From the NCBI GenBank assembly GCA_037367355.1, contig CM074702.1, positions 2,418,001 through 2,482,000 of the forward strand: 64,000 nt of DNA, in the 5' to 3' direction. Every line of letters begins with the position of its first letter. Within the stretch, counting starts at the first letter, position 1. Of the stretch, positions 1 to 10,105 are shown one piece after another. Under the pieces are notes generated by a model that was not told the DNA's origin, ran no database searches, and saw only the letters and a program-made list of their open reading frames with translations. The DNA is from Neoscytalidium dimidiatum. Lineage: Eukaryota; Ascomycota; Dothideomycetes; Botryosphaeriales; Botryosphaeriaceae. Both the position numbers and the translations under genes were made by a program.

Positions 1-2815
1 AAACAGAGTCAATTCGAATTCCAGGCGCAGACGCGGCGAGAGAGCCTCCTGGGTGAGCACCCACTCACCGTAACGGAGCCGCACCACTGGTATCACGCTT
101 CACACGTCATAGTACGGCGACAACGAGAGTCAGCTCGCGGGGCCGGCCCGTCCCCAGAGGACGGCTGCAGCTGGGCATTGCACAAGAAAATTGGAGAGAA
201 TGGTCGAACCTGAAACATGGGTTGTACGACATCGCTGGTAGGCGGAAGATCGACGGCGATTTTCAACCGTGGGAGAGAATTGGCGAACGGAAAGACAAGG
301 CGCACGTAACAAAATGCACGTCGAATGCGCGTGCCCAAGAAGCAAAGCGAAGAAAAAGCAAAGGATGAGAAAGTAGGGTCCATGCCGTCGATGAAAAAGC
401 AAAAGGATCGACGAAACGTCCAAGATGAAAGGTAGACTGCGATGAGATCAACAAACGATCTTGGGATCTGTGGCTGGCATTGCATATGTCCGCATGCTGG
501 ATGCATACGAAGGAGAATGAGGGCACATTGCCGACTGGTGACTGGATTGGCCTCAGGATCCCTTACCCGCCAACCGAAAAAGCAACACACTCACCTATAG
601 GCGCTACAAGTCTCTTGGGACCAGCAGTAGCAGGAGGACCTGATTCCTCTGCAGGAACCGCGCAGCGGAAGGGGCCTAGCGTTGGAGCCGGTGTCGGTGA
701 ATGTCACTGAACGCGATGCTGCCCGCCCACAGGTCTTCCGTTCCGATCAGCCGGTCGTTCAGCGCGTGCTGCCTTCGACGGTGCAGAAAGGAACATGTCC
801 CGGAAATTAGGTAAACAAAGGGCGAACCCGCGACTCTTCGTAAGCAAAGTGGGAAAAGGTAGCATTGCAGGCGAAACACGAGGGGAGGGATGCACGCAAG
901 AAGGTAGTCGGCGCCGCAGCGTACAAGGGACTATCCGTCGAACAATGAGACGACAAAAGACGCCCGGATAGCATGAGCCAACCAGACGAAGAACGTGGGA
1001 AACAGGCAAAGGATGTACTGCGAGACATGCGCGACCACGCGCTCCTTCCCGCCGTCACGGCTTTGACCGATACCGGCATTGTGTACTCGTGGTCCCGCCA
1101 CCATCCCCTCATCTCCTTCTAGAGAGCACAGCCGGGACGCGCCATCATCGTCTCTCGCCGTCACCGAGGATGGAAGGCGAAAGTTACTCGAGCGTGGGGG
1201 TTATCCTTCCGTGTGTCTATGGGAATCTTGCGTTGTACGCTTGCGAGCACGCACGCGCACACTATTGTTTCGAGAAGGCGTCGTGTACGCGCCTTGGGAA
1301 TGTCACTTGCCCTGTCCTACCTGTGGGTGAGCCTATAGTCGTGCAAGACGAAATATGAGGCTGGCTGGAGGCTGGGATTTGGGTGAGCTTGAGGTAACAG
1401 TGCGGCGTTGAGCGGTCAAGACCTCGATGTCATCGGAGGATGCTGGCCCGCGAAGGAGGGGAGGGAAACGGTCAGTCGAGGAGCAGGAGGATGGGGACAA
1501 TGGGAGATGGAGGACGCTTACAAGACAGACCTTCGGTAGATGGAAATCTCCGAGTGGAGTGGGCAAGGGGTACTCGATGACAAAGTCACGATAAACGAAG
1601 TGACCTGCGGGTGAGGTTGGTGCTGACCGCACTAATCCCATGCTGACGCGAGAACTCCCGACTTCACCACACCCACCACCACCGGGAGACATAGACCATA
1701 GGCACAAACGAAAGCATATCACGGCGAATAGGTAACAGCATAGGGCAGAAAGTAACGCATTATTACTTTCGAAGCAACTGTCTATGACCAGCCACCCACC
1801 TCCGTATATAACCATCTTTGCTAGACAATTCATCGTCTCGCTTTGTACTGACCTCGAAATCGACGCCGAGCACTACTAATTATTTCCCCATGGAGAAAAC
1901 CCTCTCCGCCTTATTGTACATCCCGCGACATCATCTCCAGCCGGCGTGAGTTCCAACTGTTAGTAAATGCGAAGCCGTGGCGGAGAGATGTGCGAAGGGG
2001 ATATAAACTATGCACAAATAAAGCTGTAGAATCTTCATCACATCAATCTTGTTTACCGTGAAATCATCTCGCCAAGCACAACCCAAGAGAAACAAGAACA
2101 TCGCGCAATATCAGCCGTTCGTTTTGCTCTCGATCGACAAGAGAACACGCGGGGTCCCAGCCATGGCTGGCCGTGGAAAAACTAAAAAGGAAAGCGCAGC
2201 AGATACAAGACTTTTACCGCCCAGGCAAGACACGCAATCAGTACAGACTACTGCTGTGCGAAGATCCATTTCCCAGTTCTTCGCAGAGTCGAAGCCATAA
2301 GCAAAACAGAAAAGCAAGCCCGACTCGGACAAACTTGAAAACGCCACAAACTCCGAAGCACGCCCCAAGCACATCCCCTGACTGGGCTGTTGCAAGCAAG
2401 GGGACTCGGCGTAGTCTCGGTGATATTCCCATGTGTGCCAACTTCTTGTAAGCGCCAAACGGGCATTGAGAAAGGATAGCAACATCAGCAAGGGCAGCAA
2501 AATCGCGACAGATGTTGTAGCTTGATGAGCAGTCAGGACGCGCAATGATGGAAGGGCCAGCCAGCCAGCCACCCGCGAGGCGGGAGATATCGGAACGCAG
2601 GAAGGAACAGAATCCCGGAAGAGTGCGGAGAAGGTTTGCGGGGAAATTAGGAATTCTCTGCGGGGCGATCGTAGCGATCGTTGCGGGGTGTCCGTGAGCA
2701 TCGAGAGAATCCGGGGAAGGATGTGAGTCAACGAGAGCGTCGTTGTGAGGCGTCAGGATAAGTCTTTCGAGATCTCCCGAAATGTGGAGTTGGCTTGTCT
2801 GGGGAAACTTCAAGG
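1..2815. other. Intergenic, no confident gene
   Basis: Non-coding as far as I can judge. The open frames here are short, lack family features and several begin at non-ATG codons. A TATAAA-like element lies near 2002 on the plus strand, followed by a small frame starting at 2163 in a strong start context (listed separately). The right end probably holds the 3' UTR of the ERT1 gene on the minus strand. Confidence 0.5.
2163..2300 (+). CDS. Possible micro-ORF, 45 codons, doubtful
   Basis: The ATG sits in a strong context (CCAGCCATGG) about 160 bases downstream of a TATAAA-like element near 2002. The predicted 45-residue peptide begins MAGRGKTKK and ends in RRSISQFFAESKP, which resembles a PCNA-binding (PIP) box except that the leading Gln is Arg. 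An overlapping frame reads KRKAQQIQDFYRPGK, also PIP-like. The peptide matches no family I know. It could be a short real gene, the first exon of a longer one, or chance. Low confidence. Confidence 0.15.
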   Translation: MAGRGKTKKESAADTRLLPPRQDTQSVQTTAVRRSISQFFAESKP

Positions 2816-5192
2816 CTATTCCATAATCGGAAGGAACTGTCGGATAAGTCCGTCAGCAAAGTTGAACGATATCGAACGCCCGCCATGAGCGAGAAGCGAA
2901 CGGGTGCACTTACATTCATGACAATAAGCATTGGAACCTCGAAGACGTCTCTCTTGACGCTCCAGCAGAACATGCAGTTGATCAGGCCATCCTTGTCTCC
3001 AGGTCTCCCTGCGCCGGCACCTTGCTCGAGCTTGACGACAGTGTTGCCATTCATGTACCTGGCGCCACCCTTAGCCTGGCTGCCGTCCTTATTGCCGCTC
3101 TCCTCAGACTTGATGTTCATGTTCTCTAAGGCAGAGAGATCTTCCTTGGTGCGGTAGCGGATGAGCTTGCAAGCGCGTGTTGCGGTCGCGCGTGGAGCAA
3201 CGAACGCCAGCTTGGCGAAGTCTTCGTAGAATTGACAGACGGAATTGTCGTCGAGCAGCTCAGCGAGGTAGACAGGGCGTGGGTTGTCGGTAGCTTGCGG
3301 CTCCCGCGGAGTGTTTACTCCCCTGGTGCCAGTTGCTGTACCAGACTGTATTGCGCTGCCACTTGAACCGCCAGTGTTGACGTTCTGATTAGGCTCATAA
3401 CCAAGTAGTACATCCTTCTTCCAACCAGTGAGTAAGCTGAACTCCTGGCTGACAGCGGCAATTTGGCCAGTGCGACGACAGATAATCGTGGGCACCGCAT
3501 GCGCATTGATAAAGTCTTCGTATTGGTAGAGCGTGCGCTGGAAGCTCTTCTCCATGAAGATGAGATCGTCCGTGTTCAGCGTACTCGTGCACGCGATGAA
3601 AGAAGGCCTGATCGATGCGAGCGCTTGAGCGATGCGAGATCTCTTAGCGATAGAGAAGCGCTGCTTGAGGAGCGCGATAAGGCCGTGAAAACCGTCCGTA
3701 TAGGGGTAGGGGCTCGTGACAGAATCATATATTTCGCTGGGATCCCGGCGACGCTTGCGATTGGCCTCTTGCTGCTGCTGCTGTTGCTGAGCTCTTTGAC
3801 TATGCATTTGCTGCTGCCTGTTGTAGATTTGCTGCCGTCGTTGCTCTTCTTGGTGCTGCTGGTGGTGTTGCTGTTGTTGCTGTTGGTTGGTGCTGGCGAA
3901 ATAGGCTGGTGATAGTGTGCCTGGTTCGAAACTCTGACCGTCGGCCATTGTGGATCCAGGGCTCGCGCTGGCAAGACTACCAGGTCCAGCTCCAACGGCG
4001 TACGCAAGGGGCATTCCATTTTGGCCCTCAGGGCGGAGTTGATGGTCAAGGTTTCCAGTAGCCGGAGTATTGTTTGGGGTTTGGATCTGAGCGGCGCTGC
4101 CGTGCCTAGAATGAGGCTGCCAGTCGGTTGATGAAATGCCCTCGTTGAAGCCGAAGCCTCCTGTGCCAATGCCAAGGCTTTCTGATGACCCTGACGCGGC
4201 GTTGATGGGACCATTGTAGATGTTGGCGGCTTGGTTCAAGGGATTGATCATGCTATTATTCTCCGGTGGTGTCTCTGCTGCACCGGAAGACATGTGACCG
4301 AGCATGCCGAACTCCAGCGCTCCGTAGTGGTTACCGAAGTTAAGGCTCGCAAGGTCGAAATTGAACAGTGCAGGGTCACTCGGATCGAAGGGAATGCCTC
4401 CGAAATCTTGCATCCCTGAAGCGTTCGATTGCTGATTCTGTGGGATGTCGCCCATGTTCTGAACAGGGGATGTTTGCTGATTGGTATTCTGGTTGAACTG
4501 GGGCGAAATCGGCGATTGCTGATTGTTAAAGGAACTCATCGCCGACGCATCTTGCATTGGTGGCGGCATCTGCCCCTGGCTGGAGTTCGGATAGACATTG
4601 TAGTTGGCTTGCTGCGTCTGCGGGAAGAAATTGTTTGGCTGACCGATGGCTTGCGCGTTGTTGGGCACGGGAGCGGTGCCTTGCTGGCCGGCGTTGGTAA
4701 GATGCGGATAGTGGCCGCCAACGCCAGGCATAAGGGCCTCTGGCGGCGCATCGTGAAGATACTTGGCCTTCTTCCGAACACCATCGTGGCAGGCATCCTG
4801 AAGACCGCGCTTTATGCAGCGTTGACAGGGTCGCTCGTCGCCTGAAGAGCTGTCAGTATCATGCTGAGACAAGTCGGCAGGGTGCAGGAGTGTTTGCCAC
4901 TCCGCGCAGCGGAGATTTCGGAAGGACGGTCCAACTTACCGCAGGTAAGATGGGCGCGCTGGCAGGCGAAGCAAGCTCTCCGGGCCTTCTTGCGACGGGG
5001 GCGCAAAGGATCTTTGGCATTAGGCTTTATGTTGGTGGAGGCAGCGGTGCTGTTGCTGCTGTTGTTCGCATTGCTGGATGGCGGGGCGTCGCTCGAGGCG
5101 CGCTGGTCCTTCTGGTCGGCCATGTCGCTCCCGTCCTGATCACCGCTGTATTCCGGTGAGGGAGATGCATCTTCGGCGTCTGGGGTGGTCAT
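2816..5192 (-). CDS. ERT1: ERT1/acuK-type Zn2Cys6 activator of gluconeogenesis with PAS domain
   Basis: Model: complement of 2816-2836, 2914-4841 and 4940-5192; 733 residues. It is a nuclear transcription factor; family members (yeast Ert1, Aspergillus AcuK) activate gluconeogenic and non-fermentable-carbon genes. The N-terminus is acidic and Ser-rich, followed by a basic patch and the binuclear zinc cluster with Cys 74, 77, 84, 90, 93 and 102 (CX2CX6CX5CX2CX8C). The family signature [13 protein letters not shown] lies across the first intron. The middle is Asn/Gln/Gly-rich with polyglutamine around 3754-3900 on DNA. The C-terminal part carries the PAS-like segment ([21 protein letters not shown]) and ends [14 protein letters not shown] followed by FLPIME from a seven-codon last exon. 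The first ATG after upstream stops was chosen; a frame further upstream lacks ATG. Identification is firm; start and terminal micro-exon are well supported by phase and family ending. Confidence 0.9.
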
Positions 5193-7137
5193 AATATCCC
5201 TTCCCCCAAAGGTACGCGGCTGCCCAGTCGGCAGGCCACCCTCCAAGGCACGGATGTCTGGTTCGAAAGCTGCCGCTGCTGTAGACGCACGTTTATGCTG
5301 CGCCTATCCGCCAATGTTGCGCTCGGCGGCCCCTCCCAGCGGGGCGGGTCGACCAATCTGCACGGGGCCTCGCGGCTGGCGACGTCCCAGTTGGGTGTTT
5401 CGAATATTCGATCACGCGTGCCCTAAGCACTGGCAAAGGGTGCTGCGGTGCTACCACGCAGCTTCAGCTCTAGCCTGTGCGTGCTGCTGCTTGGTGGGCG
5501 GACCCAGCTGGACGGGTGCCGAGGGCTTCCAATCGCGTGCGAGCTGGGCCAGCGGAGGGGGCGCGGGTGCGGTCAATCGGGGACGCACGAATGGGACAGA
5601 GCGTGGGTAGCACAAGGCCGGGGTCCATGCAGAGATCGAGGGGAGAGCGGGCGTGGGCTCGCGGTCATGGTGCTTCGTGCTCAGGACTCGTTGGCGGCGC
5701 GCATGCTGGCGGCGGCGCTCAGGCTCAGGCAGCGTGCTGTGTGGGCGCGTGGGCGTGGTGACTGGCGCGCTGGAGGCAGACAGGCAGGTACACGCAGGCG
5801 GGCGGCTGGACAGGGCGATTGGAATTGGCCGATGCAGGCGGCAGCTGCGGTGGGACTCGAGCTGCCTTGGTACGAAGCGGGCTGCTGCAGCTCCGGCGTG
5901 TGGAGGGGTGTGTGTGATGGTTCTGGCTGCGGGCGCGGGCTGCGAAGTGCGGTGAGGCAGGCAACGCGAGAGATCCAGAGTCCAGAGCGGTGGAGGAGCG
6001 AGGGTGGTGTGGGCGAGGGAGGATGCGTACGGTTGCGACAGCGGCGGCGATGGTCGGTTTCTTCGCTCTGCGCCCAGCCGCAGCGCACGTCGTGTGCCTC
6101 CGCTGACTCGGCCGCGGCTGGCGACCCCGACCGCCGATGAGCACCAGCGCCAGCGCCAGCGCCAGCCCAGCCCAGCACGCAAGCCTAGCCTGGGGCCCGC
6201 CTGGCAGGGCTACGGCGGGCAGCCCACGCCCTGCCCATGCCCATGTCCAAACCCCCCCTCCCTCCCCCATGCGCGCGCCCGCACGTCTGGGAACGCCCGT
6301 CTTGCCGAGCCGATCACGACGACGACCTGCGTACAGCCTCGAGTCCCTTGACCTCCCGCCGCGCGAGACACCGTCCCCATCACCGTTCGCCCGGCGCCAG
6401 AGCGGCCACTGACGCATCCACGGCCCTGTTGCCGCTCGCGGACTCGCCTGCTCCCCCGGACTGCCTACGAGAGCTGCCCGCGCTGCCCGCCGCCGCCGCC
6501 AGCTCCGCCGCGCCGCTCACGGGCCCTGCTAGAGGCTTGCTTGCTTGCTTGCTTGCTTTTGCCTTCGCCGTGCGCCTCCGCTGCACCCCCCCACCTCGAC
6601 AATCGCTCTCCGCCCCATGCCGCTCAATCTTGCGCCCGCACACCCCCGCTCGCAGTGGTCCCCCTGGCCAGGGAACGGGCAGGCAGACGAGCGCATCTCT
6701 GGGAGACCCCGGGCCGGCCACGTTCTCGACGAGCTAGCGCCCTGGTTCGTGGCGGCTCTCGCGCGCGCTGCTTGGGTGCCGGTAGCACGGCCAACACGAT
6801 CTCTGTGTCCGCCGCCGCGTCGCCTGCCACACCTGCGGCCCCTGCAAACGCGTGCTGGTAGGTTGTGTCACGTGGAATGAAAACGAAACGAAGAAAGAGT
6901 GGGCGCTGGAGGCGAGCGAGTGAGCGAGCAGTGCGAGCCTGCTACGGTATTGGATTATTGCGAAATATGCATGTCCGCTCTGCAGCTCCTGCTGTGCGAC
7001 CCCCACTATATATAGCCCCCGGCCAAGCAGCACGTCCAGCTCCACCGCGAGCGAAAGAGCTCTCCCAGCGCTGCTGCTGATGCTGGTGCTGACGCCTGCC
7101 CTGCACCCCTCCCACTGCCTGCGCCGCCCAATGCAGC
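5193..7137. promoter_or_regulatory. GC-rich leader/promoter region upstream of ERT1
   Basis: Very GC-rich, with many overlapping open frames on both strands that show repetitive Ala/Arg/Pro composition and no domain; I read these as artefacts of composition. It holds a TTGC/CTTG tetranucleotide run at about 6535-6557 and a palindromic CTATATATAG at 7006-7015 that could serve as a TATA box for a long ERT1 leader on the minus strand. The 3' UTR of the transporter gene occupies the right end. Confidence 0.4.
6535..6557. repeat. TTGC tetranucleotide repeat
   Basis: About five and a half tandem copies of the tetranucleotide in the non-coding region upstream of ERT1. Confidence 0.85.
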
Positions 7138-10105
7138 CTACGCTGATGCATAGCGACTCTTGCCCCTGAGCCTCTTGCCGTACCGATAGAAAAAGTAAGG
7201 AAACCTGCCCAGCGCACAGCATGTTAGCCGACTCCACGTCCGCTCTGGTGGGATGCAGCAAGCGTCTTACGGTGCCATGGCCAGGGCCAGGAAGGCCAGT
7301 AGTGATGTTGCCCACTGGTAGCCCAGTCCTGATGAGGGAGCGCGTGCTTACGTCAGTGACCGCTCTTTCGCTCTGTCGACATCATCCTGCTTGTCTCAGC
7401 GCGCACTTACTGTTGTACATTTGCACCCCGAACAGCGGGAACGCCGCCGCGAAGCTCGACCGAGCGAAGCTGTTTGCCGCCAATGCACTGGCTGCATACA
7501 ATGGGTACTGCTGCGCCGTCAGCGTCCGAGCCCAGCGCCCCGCCCAGATGCCCGCGCCCACGCCCACGCCCACGCCCACGCCCACGCCCACGCCCACGCT
7601 CGCGCTCACTTACACAGTCCACGAGGAATGTGAATACCCCTGAGTAGACACAGATGACACTGTCTCCATATCAGCACAATCTTGTCGTCATTCCACGCTC
7701 TGCTGACCGTGACCTGTCTTACCCGATACCGAACAGAGTAGAGAAGATTATTGGAGCTGCAAGTGATCAGCTTCCCCTTCCTCAGAATACGAGCGAGCGC
7801 TGTACCTATCCAGTGGACCTGCAGGGACCGGGTTAGCAGAGTGCTTCTCCTCATATGTGTCCTGCCCGCCACGGCAGATCTGCGATGGCCCACTTACGCT
7901 CGAGTACGTCGTCCAGCCGAAGCCTACATACCAACACACTCACGGTCAGCAACAGCCAAACAGGGCAACATAGCCGCACTCCACGCAACCTACCAAACAA
8001 GGCGATTGGCACGATCACCGCACCCACAATCGTTGGCGGTAATCGATATTCCGGCTCCGATCCGCCAGGCTCGCCCCCTTGTGCCTCCCGCCGCTGCACG
8101 AGCCTTGCGTAATTCTTGCGCCACAGCGGATCCGTACTGATGCCAAGAATCATGCCCACGAACAGCCCCATGAAGGCCAGGCCCGTCTGCGAGAGTGTGA
8201 AGCTGTGGTTGTTCTGGAAGACCAGGGGGAAAGCCCCGAAGAAGAGATACAGTATACCCAGCAGGATCGACGACAGGATGCATAGATTGAGACACTATCA
8301 TTCGCGGAGTTAGTTTTCCTTCCCCCGCCCGCTCATGACTTGCAGGAAATAGAGACGGAGAAGGTTCCTTACCATCGGCTCGAATACGAGCAGCTGGAAA
8401 GGCCGAACGCAGGACCAGAGCAGCGTCTTGCTGACCGACTTGTCCGTCTTCTCAATCGGCGCCCTCCACGCCTCGCTGCCCGTCTCCTCTCGTAGCCGCT
8501 CAGCCTTGCGGCGCAGCAACACCGGGTGGTACGTCTCGGGAACGAGGAAGACGATGGCCGTGAGCTGCGCTCCGGCCCAGATCAGCATCACGTAGAACGT
8601 CCATCGCCAGCTGGTGTACTGATTGATGAATCCTCCGACCAAGGGACCAACCTCGGGCCTGATGATTAGATGCATTAGCAAAAACTCTCCTCCAAACCCC
8701 TCCATATCAGCGCCACCATATGCAGTCCTTCGTGGCTTCCCGCGCCGGTGAGCCGGCTGGGTTCTGACGGGCTGGCTGAGTTCTGACAAGTTGTCAGGCG
8801 CCCGTGCCTTAGCAGTCCCCTGACCTGAAAACTCGCCCTGCTTATGCAGCGAGCAATGCGGCTGCATCAGCCCTCCACACTGGGCCGACTGCGGTTACTC
8901 TGCCTTTTCGGCAAATCATAAGGGTCTTGCATGGGCGGAGGGCGGACCGCGTGGACAGCCACGCGGCGATGAAGAGAAGCCCGATCCGCAGATCATAGGA
9001 GATTTATCTTAAGGTATGGTGGGGGACAGGAAGAAAGCTTACCCAATGAACGGAGATGCTGTGTAAATCATCATTGGGGCTGAAAGTTCGTGCCTCGCAA
9101 AGCAGTCGCCCACTGTTCCACCAGCCACGCTCAAGAAGGCCGATCCGGCCAAACCGTCGAGGAATCGCGACACGAGAGTAGTGGCCATGTTCTGGGCGAC
9201 GGCGCAGGGGATCAGCCAAATGAGGAAGAAGCTGTAGGAGACGATATAGATAGGTCGGCGGCCATAGAACTGCTCAGCGATTAGCGGAACGGGAGCCGGC
9301 ACTGAGTTGCGCGCGGACGCACGCGGTCAGCACAACTGTGTTACCGCACCTCTGATAATGGACTTAATATCATAGGCCCGCAACCAAGGCCCGCCACGAA
9401 CAACGATAGTCCAAGCGTGGCCACGATCCGGGAGCTGTGAAACTCGGAAGTCAGCTGTCCGTAGGTGCTGGTGTAGATGGACGACGCGCAGGTACTGAAA
9501 TAAAAAAAAAATCTAGTTAGCCTCAAATTCCAGCCATACACCGTCTCCGCTCAAAAATAAAATCAAGAAATTGAATAATTATTTTTGGAGCCTTCTTCTT
9601 CCTGCTCAGGCAACACAGGTCGACACCGACAGCAGTAGCGGCAGCAAACTTACACGCATAGCGAGCTGGAAGATACGATAACGACAATGAGCCACCTCCT
9701 AGCGATATTCATGAGACGAGGATTCCGGATGGCTTGCGAGGCCTGTGAGTTTGGCTTGGTGTCCCATGTGACTTCAAACTCCTCGCAAGGCGCGGCTGCC
9801 TCTTCCTCATCCCAGCGTGTGTAGCCATCTCCGCCGGCATACGATCGATGCGACTGCACAGTATGTAGACTCCGGCTATGTGGTCGGCTGTGGCGGGCCC
9901 CATTGTCATCGTCGTCGTCGCCCCTTATCGGCTCAAAGGTCCTGGTCCTTGTCGCACCCTCTCCATCTAGCCCTAATTGCTTCTCCTCGTCGCCTGGTGC
10001 GGTTCCGGTAACGCTCTTCTCAGTCGATCCATCGGCGGGCAGCTGGGAGTGGGAGTTGGTGCTGCTGCTGCCGCTACTCAAGGAGGGCGAGACTCGTGAC
10101 ATCAT
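7138..10105 (-). CDS. MFS transporter, DHA1 (drug:H+ antiporter-1) family, twelve exons
   Basis: Model, complement of: 7138-7204, 7271-7328, 7411-7507, 7614-7659, 7723-7756, 7806-7818, 7898-7923, 7994-8294, 8373-8658, 9043-9269, 9350-9494, 9654-10105; 583 residues. This is a plasma-membrane proton-coupled exporter of the polyamine/fluconazole-resistance type; the substrate is not readable from sequence. A cytosolic acidic/Ser-rich N-terminal arm of about 130 residues precedes twelve predicted membrane segments. Visible motifs are LSEFYGRRPIYI (MFS motif A, loop 2-3), GPEVGPLVGGF and WRWTFYVMLIW in the middle, and DCYPLYAASALAANSFARS with FPLFGVQMYNRLGYQWA near the end. Eleven introns cut it, three exons being only 13, 26 and 34 bases; the joined frame restores the family sequence without a gap. 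One intron is 384 bases. No premature stop, so it appears functional. Confidence 0.85.
7556..7598. repeat. CCCACG hexanucleotide repeat inside an intron
   Basis: About seven copies of CCCACG in tandem, lying wholly inside the 106-base intron (7508-7613) of the DHA1 transporter gene. Confidence 0.85.

Noticed and set aside
93..590. 165-codon minus-strand frame at the left end
   Set aside because: Begins at a non-ATG codon, contains no domain and includes splice-like signals by chance only.
1333..1833. 166-codon minus-strand frame with a hydrophobic N-terminus
   Set aside because: Has an ATG but no recognisable family, odd Cys/Ser/Pro composition and no convincing gene signals; judged chance.
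5451..6417. Several 140-240-codon frames on both strands in the GC-rich ERT1 upstream region
   Set aside because: Mutually overlapping, Ala/Arg/Pro-rich, without domains; expected from high GC and few stops.
8310..8867. Reading through the 384-base intron of the transporter as coding
   Set aside because: The frame is open but its sequence breaks the MFS helix order; splicing GTAAGC (9042) to CATCAG (8659) gives the family motif GPEVGPLVGGF directly.
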